DNA from: Pseudomonadota bacterium
GTDB taxonomy: Bacteria; Myxococcota; Myxococcia; Myxococcales; Anaeromyxobacteraceae
Reading direction: 5' to 3'
NCBI GenBank assembly: GCA_023428085.1
Contig: JAEYZK010000393.1
Span: 1-9,731 of the forward strand
Length of the DNA: 9,731 nucleotides
Shown: in pieces, positions 1 through 7,386 of the stretch
Layout of the letters: every line of letters starts with the position of its first letter
Position numbering within the stretch: position 1 is the stretch's first letter
Translations under genes and position numbers: made by a program
Notes under the pieces: model-generated
Seen by the model: only the letters and a program-made list of their open reading frames with translations
The model's database searches: none
What the model was told of the DNA's origin: nothing

Positions 1-227
1 GCGTGGGGGCCGCGCCGCGCACGCCTCGGGGATGGGAGCCGACCGCCGCCGTCTATCCGGTCGAGCTCGCACCGGCGGCGCGCGCGGCGCTCGCCGGGGG
101 CCGCCTCGGGCTGCACAGGCTGCTGGACGACGCCGCGGTCGCAGGGACCATGCGCGCGCTGCCGGTCGCCGCCGGCGAAGCGCACCTCCTCGCGAACTGG
201 AACACGCCCGCGGACGTGGGCCCGTGA
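1..227 (+). CDS. MobA-like molybdenum cofactor guanylyltransferase, C-terminal fragment (5' end outside window)
   Basis: This is the last ~74 codons of a gene whose start lies before the window. The frame opens with a GTG at position 3, but that need not be the true start. Two blocks suggest the nucleotidyltransferase MobA, which transfers GMP from GTP to molybdopterin in the cytoplasm: WEPTAAVYPVEL followed by an Ala-rich helix and GRLGLHRLL, matching the family's 'eP..alyp...L..al..G..sl..ll' pattern, and near the C-terminus ANWNTPADV, matching the family's N-x-NTP-x-D ending. The N-terminal GTP-binding loop, which would settle the call, is outside the window. A related sugar- or cofactor-nucleotidyltransferase is the main alternative. 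The TGA stop is at 225-227, and the gene converges on the leftward small exported protein with a strong hairpin between them. Moderate confidence. Confidence 0.6.
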   Translation, partial: VGAAPRTPRGWEPTAAVYPVELAPAARAALAGGRLGLHRLLDDAAVAGTMRALPVAAGEAHLLANWNTPADVGP

Positions 228-233
228 GCCAGG

Positions 234-256
234 GCCGCGACCGCGCGGGTCGCGGC
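234..256. terminator. Hairpin between convergent genes, possible bidirectional terminator
   Basis: A perfect 9-bp inverted repeat (GCCGCGACC at 234-242, GGTCGCGGC at 248-256) encloses a 5-nt loop. It begins 7 nt after the stop of the rightward MobA-like gene, and its last base is the final base of the TAG stop of the leftward small gene (258-256). Neither flank has a convincing T-run, so intrinsic termination is an inference from position and stem strength. In DNA this GC-rich, roadblock-type or Rho-assisted ends are also possible. Confidence 0.45.
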
Positions 257-570
257 TACCTCCGCGCGTTCCGGTCCCGCGGCCGCGGCTCCCCCCGCCG
301 CGCGGCCGGCGGGGGCTGGGGCTCCGGCCGCGTGGAGGCGGGGGCGACGAACGCCATGGGGACCGGGAGCGGCACGAGGAACGACAGGAGGAAGAGCCCG
401 GCGCCCGCGCCGCGCCGCTGGGGGGTGGCTGCGCGCTCGCCGGCGGCTCCCGGCGAGGCCGGCGGCGCTGCGCGCGCCGGGGTGACGATGGCGGTCATCG
501 CGAGCGCCGCGACGGCGGCGATGAACCCGCAGCGGCGCAGGTGTGCGCGACGCGCGCGTGGGACGGACAT
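256..570 (-). CDS. Small exported hypothetical protein with signal peptide (104 aa)
   Basis: I do not recognise a family. The product starts with a textbook Sec signal: a basic n-region (RARRAHLRR), a hydrophobic core at residues ~15-29 (FIAAVAALAMTAIV) and a c-region ending TPARA before APP, so signal peptidase I would cut near residue 34. A second hydrophobic stretch (~57-78, containing FLLSFLVPLPVPMAF) could anchor it in the inner membrane. The tail is Pro- and Arg-rich. The ATG at 570-568 was chosen because GAGGT lies 9 nt upstream and the signal peptide begins there; the same frame stays open far upstream but only as a shadow of other genes. It lies 182 nt downstream of the 689-residue envelope gene on the same strand, so shared transcription is possible. 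The single Cys14 is not in a lipobox. Expression is unproven. Confidence 0.6.
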   Translation of the reverse strand: MSVPRARRAHLRRCGFIAAVAALAMTAIVTPARAAPPASPGAAGERAATPQRRGAGAGLFLLSFLVPLPVPMAFVAPASTRPEPQPPPAARRGEPRPRDRNARR

Positions 571-752
571 GGCGGCGGGACCTCGACGCAGCGGCGGGGA
601 CGCGCCGCTCCGGAGACGTTGATGACACCGCGCGTCGCCGGGGAGCGCCTGGCGCGGGGCCGCCCCGTGCGGCGCCCTCGGCCCACCCCCGGCCTGCCCG
701 CCCCTGGGGCCCGCCCGGCCCTGGCGAGGGCGGGCGCCGGAGGGCGATCCCG

Positions 753-2822
753 TCAGGTCGTCACCGGAGGTGTCGCCGCCGGCCCGCGCACCCGGGCCAG
801 GAGGGCCAGCGCGCCGGCCGCGAGCGAGCGGCGGAAGAGGACCGCGAGGCCGAGGAAGAGCACCACGGCCGCGGTGGCGAGCCCGGACACGAACCAGGCC
901 GCGACCACGACCGCCGTCACGCGCCGCGGCGCCTCGAGCGGGAGGAGCTCGCGCTGGAAGAAGGTCTGCCGCGCGCCGGCCGGGATGTCGATCCGGGCGG
1001 GCAGGCCCTCGTACTCCGCGGCGGCGTCCTGCGCCCGGGCGGCCTCGTTCATCATCGCCTCGGGGGGCGCCGCGGGCGTGGGCTCCGCGCCCCTGTGCTT
1101 CTCCACCGAGCCCACCCCGGCGCGCGCGTACCCGTCGAGCTCCACCTCGGCCGGCGCGGCGCGGTGCCGGACCACGGCGATGGTCCCCGCCCACGTGACG
1201 AGGACGACGAGCGCCGCCCCGGCGCCCGCGAGCAGCGCGAGCACGCGCGTCGCGCCCCGGAGGCGCTGCACGGCCGCCGCCACCCCGAGCACGAGCCACG
1301 CGAACACGAGGACCGCGACCGCGGTCACCCGCAGCGCCGGCACGAACGCGGCCGCGAGCGTGAGCGAGAGCGCGAGGAGCCAGCGCCGGGAAGAGAGGCC
1401 TGCGACGGCGAGCAGCCGCTCCGCGAGCGCGAGGAGGAGGAGCAGCGTCGCGAGCTCCGTCGCCCCGAGGAGGTGCCACCGGGATGCCGGCGCGAGCTCC
1501 TCGTACACCGGGATCCACTCCGCGGGGTAGCGGAGCTGGATCGCCGCCTGGCTCGCCGGGACCGCGAGGCGGGGCAGCTCGAGCCGCGCGAGGCCGAACC
1601 CGAGCCCGCGGTCGAACTCGTACGACTGCTGGAAGACGACGGCCTGGATCCCCTGGCCGAGCGGCAGGAACAGGTTCTTCTCCTCGTCGTAGGTGAGGAA
1701 GACGGGCTCCCCGCCGATGCTCGCGAAGCTCGCCCTCGAGGTGCCGGGGAGCGTGAGCGCGGGCGCGCCCTGGTTGTCGAGGAGCAGGCTCGACTCGGCC
1801 CGGGCCTTGCCGTCCGTGCCGAGGAAGAAGATCTGGTCGAGCCGGGAGAGGGCGATGCCGGCCGTCTTGAGGGCCTCGAGCCTGGTCGCCGTCCAGGCGA
1901 CCTCGGCCGCGGGAGCGCCCGCGCCGCCGGAGAGGAGGAACGCCTGCGCGCCGCGGTAGCTCGCGCCGAGGCCGGTCTCGCCGACGCCGACGCGCTTCGC
2001 GTCCGTCTGGAGCGCGGCCCGGAGGAGCGGGTGCGACTGCACGAGGAGGTACTGCAGGCTCGCGGCGACCGGCGGAACGAACCGCGCCTCGGAGAGCCGG
2101 CCGCGGATCGCGAGCACCGTCTCGCCGGGCGGGAGCTCGAACCGGTACCGCGTCCCCTCGGCGTCCCACGGGATCCTCGTGTCCACGCCCTCGACGTGCT
2201 CGGCGGCGCGGAGCGCGACCTCGAACCGGCGGGCGCCGCGCGCGGGGTTCCGCACCTCGAGCCGGTACTCGAAGCGCGTCTCGTCCGGGAGCAGCGTCAC
2301 GAGGTACCGCCCGGTGACCGCAGGCGGCAGGTCCGGCCCGTCGCCCGCGGCGAACCGGCGGACGACCGAGAAGCTCCGGCCGGCGCCCTCGCTGCTCGCG
2401 ACCAGCTCCCCGTCGGAGACGCTCGAGGTCACCTCCAGCACCGCGGCGGTGGCCACCGCCGCCAGCCGGTCGCCGCCGTCGAGCGCGACCCGGCAGCGCA
2501 GCGAGAACCGCGGCGCGAGCGGCGTGACGGCGAACGCGCCGGTCTCGGAGCGCGACAGCAGCGCGTCGCCCTCGCACGAGTGGAGGCGCGCGCCCTCCGC
2601 CTGGAGGACGTCCGCCGTCGGCCAGGAGCCCGACGCGCGCCCGGTGAGCGCGATCACGAGATCGCGCCTTCCGAAGCTCCCCTCCACGCGGAGGAGATCG
2701 ACGACCGTGAGGGCGGGCCGCTCGCTCTGCTTGCGGAGCTGCTCGTAGTCCTCGAGCGGGATGGAGACCTGGTGGGACGTCGCGGGATCGGCGGCGAGGA
2801 GCAGCGCGAGGAGCAGGGTCAA
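753..2822 (-). CDS. Envelope protein of unrecognised family: large periplasmic domain plus five C-terminal membrane helices (689 aa)
   Basis: The start is taken as TTG at 2822-2820, which follows AAGGGAGGG with a 6-nt spacer and directly begins a hydrophobic leader (MTLLLALLLAADPATS). An in-frame ATG farther upstream has no comparable ribosome site and would place a basic extension before the leader. Residues ~18-445 form a soluble, beta-rich exported domain with a Cys pair near 83 and 109 that could be disulfide-bonded. Predicted membrane segments lie at ~449-471, 481-497, 499-518, 527-551 and 635-663. Arg-rich turns after the first, third and fifth (SSRRW, QRLRG, FRRS) fit the positive-inside rule, with an ~83-residue second periplasmic loop (552-634) and a cytoplasmic C-terminus. 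I see no catalytic motif. It lies 144 nt downstream of the MATE pair, perhaps in the same transcription unit. A scaffold, sensor or secretion role is conceivable but unsupported. Confidence 0.85.
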   Translation of the reverse strand: MTLLLALLLAADPATSHQVSIPLEDYEQLRKQSERPALTVVDLLRVEGSFGRRDLVIALTGRASGSWPTADVLQAEGARLHSCEGDALLSRSETGAFAVTPLAPRFSLRCRVALDGGDRLAAVATAAVLEVTSSVSDGELVASSEGAGRSFSVVRRFAAGDGPDLPPAVTGRYLVTLLPDETRFEYRLEVRNPARGARRFEVALRAAEHVEGVDTRIPWDAEGTRYRFELPPGETVLAIRGRLSEARFVPPVAASLQYLLVQSHPLLRAALQTDAKRVGVGETGLGASYRGAQAFLLSGGAGAPAAEVAWTATRLEALKTAGIALSRLDQIFFLGTDGKARAESSLLLDNQGAPALTLPGTSRASFASIGGEPVFLTYDEEKNLFLPLGQGIQAVVFQQSYEFDRGLGFGLARLELPRLAVPASQAAIQLRYPAEWIPVYEELAPASRWHLLGATELATLLLLLALAERLLAVAGLSSRRWLLALSLTLAAAFVPALRVTAVAVLVFAWLVLGVAAAVQRLRGATRVLALLAGAGAALVVLVTWAGTIAVVRHRAAPAEVELDGYARAGVGSVEKHRGAEPTPAAPPEAMMNEAARAQDAAAEYEGLPARIDIPAGARQTFFQRELLPLEAPRRVTAVVVAAWFVSGLATAAVVLFLGLAVLFRRSLAAGALALLARVRGPAATPPVTT

Positions 2823-2828
2823 GGCGTT

Positions 2829-2837
2829 CCCTCCCTT
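2829..2837 (-). promoter_or_regulatory. Ribosome binding site fixing a TTG start
   Basis: On the minus strand AAGGGAGGG sits 6 nt before TTG (2822-2820). It decides the start of the 689-residue envelope gene in favour of a rare TTG codon, because no ATG or GTG in frame nearby has such a site. Confidence 0.65.
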
Positions 2838-2966
2838 GGACGACCCGTGAACGAGCCCGCGCCGCAGCTCGGACCCGGGCCGAGCCCGAATCATCCGGCG
2901 GCCGAGGGCCGCTCGTCCAGGGGACAACGCCCGAGCCGGGGAAACGATCCCCCGCCGCCGGACCGG

Positions 2967-4379
2967 TCAGGCGTTCTCGGCCACTTCCGGCGCGGCGACG
3001 GCCGCGATGTGGGCACGGCTCCGGCGGGCGTTCTCGAGCCACCCGCGCCTGCGCCAGCGCCAGTACATCATGCCGGCGCGCAGCCACTCGTCGCAGGCCA
3101 TGGCGATCCAGACGCCCACGAGGCCGAGCGGCGTGTGGAACGCGAGCACCCACGACAGCGGCACCCACAGGAGCCACATCGAGCACGCCCCCATGAGCAC
3201 CGGGTAGAGCGCGTCGCCCGTGGCCCGGAGCGAGTTGATGACGACCACGTTGAAGACCCGCCCGGGCTCGATCGCGAGCTCGACGAGGACGAGGGCCGCG
3301 CAGCCCTTCAGGACCGCCGCGTCGTCGGTGAAGATCCGGAACACGTGGCCGCGCGCGAGGAAGAGCGCGGCGGTGGTCGCGCCCACGATGAGCAGGCCGG
3401 TCCGGAGGCTCCGGAGCAGCCGGTGGTAGGCCTCGTCGAACGCGCCCGCGCCCACGAGGTGGCCCACGAGGAGCTCGGTCCCGAGGCCGATCGCGATCGC
3501 GAACGAGACCACGGACAGCATGACCACCTGGCGCGTGTAGTTGAACACGACGAACGCGGTGGGCCCGAGCCGGGCGACGAAGCCGGTCACGACCATGAGC
3601 GCGCCCCAGTACGAGGCGTTCTCGCCGGCCGCGGGGAGGCCGATGCGCAGGATCCGCCAGACGTCCCGCGTCGGGAACGAGAGGTAGTCGCGCACCTTCA
3701 GCCAGATGCCGGTCCGCCGGGCGACGAGGAAGCGCAGGATCACGAACCCGACGACGCGCGCGACGACGCCGGAGATCGCCACGCCGGCGACCGCCCGGAC
3801 GCCCTGCTCCGCGAGGTGCGCGCGCCCGATGACGCCGAAGAGGACGATCGCGTTCCCGGCCACGCTGAGCACGTTCACGGCGCCCGAGACCACCATCGAG
3901 TCGCGGGTCCGCCCGTGCGCCCGGAGGACGGCCATCATCGCCAGGTTCTGGGCGTCGAGGAACAGGGTGGCGCCCAGGATGGTCAGGTACGTCCGGGCGT
4001 ACGGGAGCATGGGCGCGGGCACGCCCTGCAGCTGGAGGATGTACGGGGCCAGGCTGGCGATGACGGCGCTGACGGCGAGCCCGATCCAGGTGTTCACGCC
4101 CATGGCGGTGGCGGAGATCCGCGCCGCGCCGGCCCGGTCGCCGGCCCCGAGGTGATGCGTGATCACCACGCTCGCGCCGATGGCGACGAAGTTGAAGATG
4201 ATGATCGTGAGGATCACCACCTGGAACGCGCCCGTGCCGACGGCGGCGGCGGCGGAGTCGGAGACGCCCCCGAGCATCCACTGATCCACGCTGAAGATCA
4301 GCATCCGCAGGAAGTGCTCGACGAAGAGCGGCCACGTCACCCCGAGCAGCGTCAGGCGTCTGGTCCTGGGCGCGTCCAT
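2967..4379 (-). CDS. MATE family multidrug/toxin efflux transporter, second of a tandem pair (470 aa)
   Basis: A polytopic inner-membrane protein of the length usual for MATE (NorM-type) exporters, about 12 hydrophobic segments in two halves. MATE proteins expel cationic drugs or metabolites using a Na+ or H+ gradient. Diagnostic blocks include TWPLFVEHFLRM in the first helix with Asp32 after it, VVITHHLGAGD (~71-81), VNTWIGL (95-101), GLPAAGEN (247-254) with membrane-embedded Glu253, the second-half repeat GLGTELLVGHLVGAG (298-312), EPGRVFN (371-377), SLRATGD (383-389) and GVWIAMACDEWLR (422-434). The cytoplasmic tail is strongly basic. The ATG (4379-4377) lies one base after the TGA of the preceding MATE gene, indicating translational coupling; GGGG in that gene's end may serve as ribosome site. 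Family call is secure; the substrate cannot be read from sequence. Confidence 0.95.
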   Translation of the reverse strand: MDAPRTRRLTLLGVTWPLFVEHFLRMLIFSVDQWMLGGVSDSAAAAVGTGAFQVVILTIIIFNFVAIGASVVITHHLGAGDRAGAARISATAMGVNTWIGLAVSAVIASLAPYILQLQGVPAPMLPYARTYLTILGATLFLDAQNLAMMAVLRAHGRTRDSMVVSGAVNVLSVAGNAIVLFGVIGRAHLAEQGVRAVAGVAISGVVARVVGFVILRFLVARRTGIWLKVRDYLSFPTRDVWRILRIGLPAAGENASYWGALMVVTGFVARLGPTAFVVFNYTRQVVMLSVVSFAIAIGLGTELLVGHLVGAGAFDEAYHRLLRSLRTGLLIVGATTAALFLARGHVFRIFTDDAAVLKGCAALVLVELAIEPGRVFNVVVINSLRATGDALYPVLMGACSMWLLWVPLSWVLAFHTPLGLVGVWIAMACDEWLRAGMMYWRWRRRGWLENARRSRAHIAAVAAPEVAENA

Positions 4380-4380
4380 G

Positions 4381-5760
4381 TCACCCCGCCGCCAGCTCGG
4401 AGAGGCTCTCGGCGTGCGCGCGGCTCCGCTGCGCGTGCACGAGCCACCGCCGCTGCTTCCACCGGCGGTACATCACGACGCCCCGGAACCACTCGTCCAC
4501 CGTCATCGCGATCCAGACGCCGGGGAGCCCCCACCCGAGCTTCAGGCCGAGGAGCCAGGCCAGCGGGACCCAGACGCCCCACATCGAGGCGATCCCCATG
4601 TACAGCGGGAACCGCGAGTCGCCGGTGGCGCGGAGCGAGCTGATCACCACGATGTTGAAGACGCGGCCCGGCTCGAGGACGAGCCCCATCCGCAGGAGCA
4701 CGGCCGCCATCCAGACGACGGTCTGGTCCTGCGTGAAGAGGCCGCGGACGATCCCGGGCGCGAAGGCCGCGATCGGCACGATGACGACGCAGACGAGGAC
4801 GAACCCGGTCCGGACCGACCGGAGCAGCTCGTGGTACGCGGCCTCGAACCTGCCGGCGCCGACGTGGTGGCCCACCAGGATCTCGGTGCCCAGCCCCACC
4901 GCGATGCCGAAGAGGATCACCCAGAGCGAGACCTGCATCGTGTACGCCTGGGCCGCGATGTGGTCCGCGCCCATCCGCGAGACGAAGGTGGAGACCACCA
5001 TGAAGGCGACCCACCAGCAGAGGTTCTCGCCGGCCGCCGGCAGCCCGATGTGCAGGATGCGCCGCACCTCGCGCATGGGGAAGGAGACGTAGTCCCGGAA
5101 CCGGATGCGCACGCTGGTGCGGCGCCGGACCAGGATCCAGTTCGCCACGAAGGCGACGAGCCGGCTCGCGACGCCGGAGAGCGCCACGCCGGTCACGCCG
5201 AGCTTCGGGAACCCGAACAGCCCGAAGAGCAGGAGGCAGTTCCCGGCGGCGTTGAGCACGTTCTGCACGAGCGTGACCCACATCGGGTCCTTCGTGTGGC
5301 CGTGCGCCCGCAGCACCGCGCCCATGGCGATGTTCTGCGCCTCGAGGAAGAGCGTCCCGCCCATGAGCGGCAGGAACTGCATCGCGATGGGCACGAGGTC
5401 GGGGGGGAGCTGGAGGAGCCGCAGGAACGGCTCCGAGAACGCGAAGATGAGCAGGCTCACCACGAGCCCGATCCACGTGTTCACCGCGATCCCGGCGGCG
5501 GCGATCCGGTCGGCCCGGACGCGGTCCTTCGCCCCGAGGTGGTGGGTGATGACGATGCTCGCGCCGATGCCCACGAAGTTGAAGACGTTGATGAAGAAGA
5601 AGAGGACCTGCCCGCCCCGGTCCACGGCCGCCACCGCCGCGTTGGAGATGTGGGCGACCATGAAGGTGTCCACCGTCCCGACGAGGATGTGCAGGCCCTG
5701 CTCCACGAAGATGGGCCAGGCCAGGGTGAAGAGCGTGAGCTTGCGCGCGCCGGCGGTCAT
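4381..5760 (-). CDS. MATE family multidrug/toxin efflux transporter, first of a tandem pair (459 aa)
   Basis: Paralogue of the next gene, with the same ~12-helix architecture and colinear signature blocks: LAWPIFVEQGLHI with Asp31 following, IVITHHLGAKD (69-79), VNTWIGL (93-99), GLPAAGEN (239-246) with Glu245, GLGTEILVGHHVGAG (289-303), EPGRVFN (363-369), SLRATGD (375-381), GVWIAMTVDEWFR (414-426) and a basic tail ending in RSRAHA plus ~9 residues. Acidic residues in helices 1 and 7 are the type used for cation coupling in NorM proteins; that equivalence is inferred. The start is the ATG at 5760-5758, which opens the first helix. It has no good Shine-Dalgarno (only GGA about 9 nt upstream), so initiation may be weak or structure-dependent. 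A bulged hairpin followed by TTTT lies just upstream. The gene is transcribed first and feeds directly into the second MATE gene. Confidence 0.94.
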   Translation of the reverse strand: MTAGARKLTLFTLAWPIFVEQGLHILVGTVDTFMVAHISNAAVAAVDRGGQVLFFFINVFNFVGIGASIVITHHLGAKDRVRADRIAAAGIAVNTWIGLVVSLLIFAFSEPFLRLLQLPPDLVPIAMQFLPLMGGTLFLEAQNIAMGAVLRAHGHTKDPMWVTLVQNVLNAAGNCLLLFGLFGFPKLGVTGVALSGVASRLVAFVANWILVRRRTSVRIRFRDYVSFPMREVRRILHIGLPAAGENLCWWVAFMVVSTFVSRMGADHIAAQAYTMQVSLWVILFGIAVGLGTEILVGHHVGAGRFEAAYHELLRSVRTGFVLVCVVIVPIAAFAPGIVRGLFTQDQTVVWMAAVLLRMGLVLEPGRVFNIVVISSLRATGDSRFPLYMGIASMWGVWVPLAWLLGLKLGWGLPGVWIAMTVDEWFRGVVMYRRWKQRRWLVHAQRSRAHAESLSELAAG

Positions 5761-5776
5761 GTGCGTCGCGGGTCCG

Positions 5777-5813
5777 AAAAGCGCTCGCTCCGCCGCCGGG
5801 GGGCGCGCGGAGC
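5777..5813 (-). promoter_or_regulatory. Leader hairpin with TTTT upstream of the MATE pair, candidate attenuator
   Basis: GCTCCGC (5787-5793) pairs with GCGGAGC (5807-5813). Inside it CGCC (5794-5797) pairs with GGCG (5802-5805), leaving one bulged base and a 4-nt loop. On the minus strand the 11-bp stem is followed after about 7 nt by TTTT (5777-5780) and then, 16 nt later, the MATE start codon. A stem plus short T-run inside a leader is compatible with attenuation or a translational switch. No ligand-binding core of a known riboswitch was recognised. Confidence 0.35.
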
Positions 5814-5878
5814 GGGGAGCGTTCGTCTCGTCGTGGGATCGGCGCGCCGGCCCTGACGGTGGGCACCCGAGGCGCGGG

Positions 5879-5907
5879 AACATGCCACGACGCGCCGCGG
5901 CGGACAA
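5879..5907 (-). promoter_or_regulatory. Weak candidate sigma70 promoter for the MATE operon
   Basis: On the minus strand TTGTCC (5907-5902) and CATGTT (5884-5879) are separated by exactly 17 nt. They match consensus at 4/6 and 3/6 positions. The implied start near 5872 would give a ~110-nt leader containing the hairpin at 5787-5813. The spacing is right but the -10 is poor, so this is only a candidate. Confidence 0.25.
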
Positions 5908-5941
5908 GCGGCACGCCGACGCGGACCGCGGGGCTGCGGCG

Positions 5942-5978
5942 AAACGAGGAGGGCCGCCGCCCGCGGGGGCAGCGGCCC
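5942..5978 (-). terminator. Intrinsic-type terminator after trpB2
   Basis: A 7-bp stem (GGGCCGC 5951-5957 with GCGGCCC 5972-5978), one C/A mismatch, then a 4-bp stem (GCCC/GGGC) closed by a 4-nt loop. On the minus strand it starts 24 nt after the trpB2 stop and is followed by TCCTCGTTTC, a modest T-rich tail. It separates trpB2 from the MATE operon. Confidence 0.6.
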
Positions 5979-6002
5979 TGGGCCCTGCGAGCGGGGGAGC
6001 GC

Positions 6003-7361
6003 CTACAGCGCGACCTTCGGGAGCCGCGACAGGGCCTCCTGCACCAGCTCGCCCGGGTAGGCGTAGTCCTCCAGCGCGCCTGCGAAGTACGCGTCGTACG
6101 CAGCCATGTCCACGTGGCCGTGGCCGGAGAGGTTGAAGAGGATGACCCGCTCCTTCCCCTCCTCCTTCGCCTTCATCGCCTCGTCGATGGCGGCGCGGAT
6201 GGCGTGCGACGACTCCGGCGCCGGGATGATCGACTCGGTCTGCGCGAACTGGACGGCGGCCTCGAAGCAGGCGATCTGCCCGACCGCCCGCGCCTCGATC
6301 ACGCCCGCGTTCACGAGCTGGGCGACGAGCGGCGAGCCGCCGTGGTAGCGCAGGCCGCCGGCGTGGATGCCGGGCGGCATGAAGTCGTGACCGAGCGTGT
6401 ACATCTTGGCGATCGGCCCGAGCTTGGTGGTGTCGCCGTAGTCGAAGGCGTAGACGCCCTTGGTGAGCGACGGGCAGGAGGTCGGCTCCACCGCCAGGGC
6501 GCGCACGGCCTTCCCGGCCATCCGCTCCGCCACGAACGGGAACGAGATGCCGGCGAAGTTGGACCCGCCGCCGTGGCAGCCGATGACGACGTCCGGCAGC
6601 CCCTCGCCGGCGAGCTTCAGCTGCTCCTTGGCCTCGAGCCCGATCACCGTCTGGTGCATGCACACGTGGTTGAGCACGGAGCCGAGCGCGTACTTGGTGT
6701 CGTCGTGCGTGGCGGCGTCCTCGACCGCCTCGGAGATCGCGATGCCCAGGGAGCCGTTGCTCTCCGGGTCCTCGGCGAGGATGGACCGGCCGGCGTTGGT
6801 CTTGTCCGACGGGGAGGCGAGCACGCTCGCGCCCCAGAGCTGCATCATCGACTTGCGGTAGGGCTTCTGGGTGAACGAGACCTTCACCATGTAGACGGTG
6901 CAGGCGAGGCCGAACATCTTGGCCGCGAGCGCGATCGAGGTGCCCCACTGGCCGGCGCCGGTCTCGGTGGCGATCCGCTTCGTGCCGTCGAGCTTGTTGA
7001 AGTACGCCTGCGGGACGGCGGAGTTGGGCTTGTGCGAACCGGCCGGCGAGACGCCCTCGTACTTGTAGTAGATGCGGGCGGGCGTCCCGAGCGCCTTCTC
7101 GAGGCGGGCGGCGCGGAACAGCGGCGAGGGGCGCCACAGGCGGTAGATCTCGCGGACGGGCTCGGGGATGGGGACCCACCGCTCCGGCGACATCTCCTGC
7201 TCGATCAGGGACATCGGGAACAGCGGGAGCAGATCGTTCGGGGTGACCGGCTTCAGCGTCCCGGGGTGGATCACCGGCGCGAGGGGGCCGGGCATGTCCG
7301 GGATGATGTTGTACCAGTGCGTCGGGATCCGGTCCTCGCCGAGGAGGAACTTCGTCTGCAT
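6003..7361 (-). CDS. trpB2: TrpB2-type tryptophan synthase beta chain, orphan (452 aa)
   Basis: A cytoplasmic PLP enzyme that condenses L-serine with indole to form L-tryptophan. Key elements: RPSPLF (77-82) and GSHKPNSA (108-115) with Schiff-base Lys111; TETGAGQWG (132-140) with catalytic Glu133; the PLP-phosphate loop GGGSN (264-268); PAPESSHA (380-387); and LSGHGH (411-416) at the pyridine-nitrogen site. The Trp in GAGQWG (His in the classical TrpB1), the extended N-terminus (~75 residues before the first motif) and the length above 430 place it in the TrpB2 branch. TrpB2 proteins often lack an adjacent trpA and have been linked to indole salvage or autonomous tryptophan synthesis; no trpA or other trp gene is present here. 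The ATG at 7361-7359 has GAGGG 7 nt upstream. Own promoter and terminator flank it. High confidence. Confidence 0.96.
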   Translation of the reverse strand: MQTKFLLGEDRIPTHWYNIIPDMPGPLAPVIHPGTLKPVTPNDLLPLFPMSLIEQEMSPERWVPIPEPVREIYRLWRPSPLFRAARLEKALGTPARIYYKYEGVSPAGSHKPNSAVPQAYFNKLDGTKRIATETGAGQWGTSIALAAKMFGLACTVYMVKVSFTQKPYRKSMMQLWGASVLASPSDKTNAGRSILAEDPESNGSLGIAISEAVEDAATHDDTKYALGSVLNHVCMHQTVIGLEAKEQLKLAGEGLPDVVIGCHGGGSNFAGISFPFVAERMAGKAVRALAVEPTSCPSLTKGVYAFDYGDTTKLGPIAKMYTLGHDFMPPGIHAGGLRYHGGSPLVAQLVNAGVIEARAVGQIACFEAAVQFAQTESIIPAPESSHAIRAAIDEAMKAKEEGKERVILFNLSGHGHVDMAAYDAYFAGALEDYAYPGELVQEALSRLPKVAL

Positions 7362-7386
7362 GGTGCGACCCTCGCTTCGCGGAAGG

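Noticed and set aside
571..752. Gap between the small exported gene and the envelope gene
   Set aside because: Only short GC stems such as GCCCT/AGGGC at 718-731 and no convincing promoter or extra gene; the 63-codon leftward frame at 495-686 is a shadow.
2898..2952. Small hairpins between the second MATE gene and the envelope gene (GCGGCC/GGCCGC at 2898-2912; GGGGA/TCCCC at 2938-2952)
   Set aside because: Short stems without a T-run; not enough to call a terminator or attenuator, so the possible operon link is left open.
256..4335. A ~1359-codon leftward open frame crossing several genes, with a matching ~1366-codon rightward open frame at 543-4643
   Set aside because: Both are low-complexity Arg/Gly/Pro/Ala-rich shadows caused by high GC. 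They run out of frame with, or antisense to, the MATE and envelope genes. Only the last 104 codons of the leftward frame look real.
4352..5914. Leftward 520-codon frame overlapping the first MATE gene
   Set aside because: It is out of frame with recognisable MATE motifs, and its composition is RGH/P-rich with no membrane segments.
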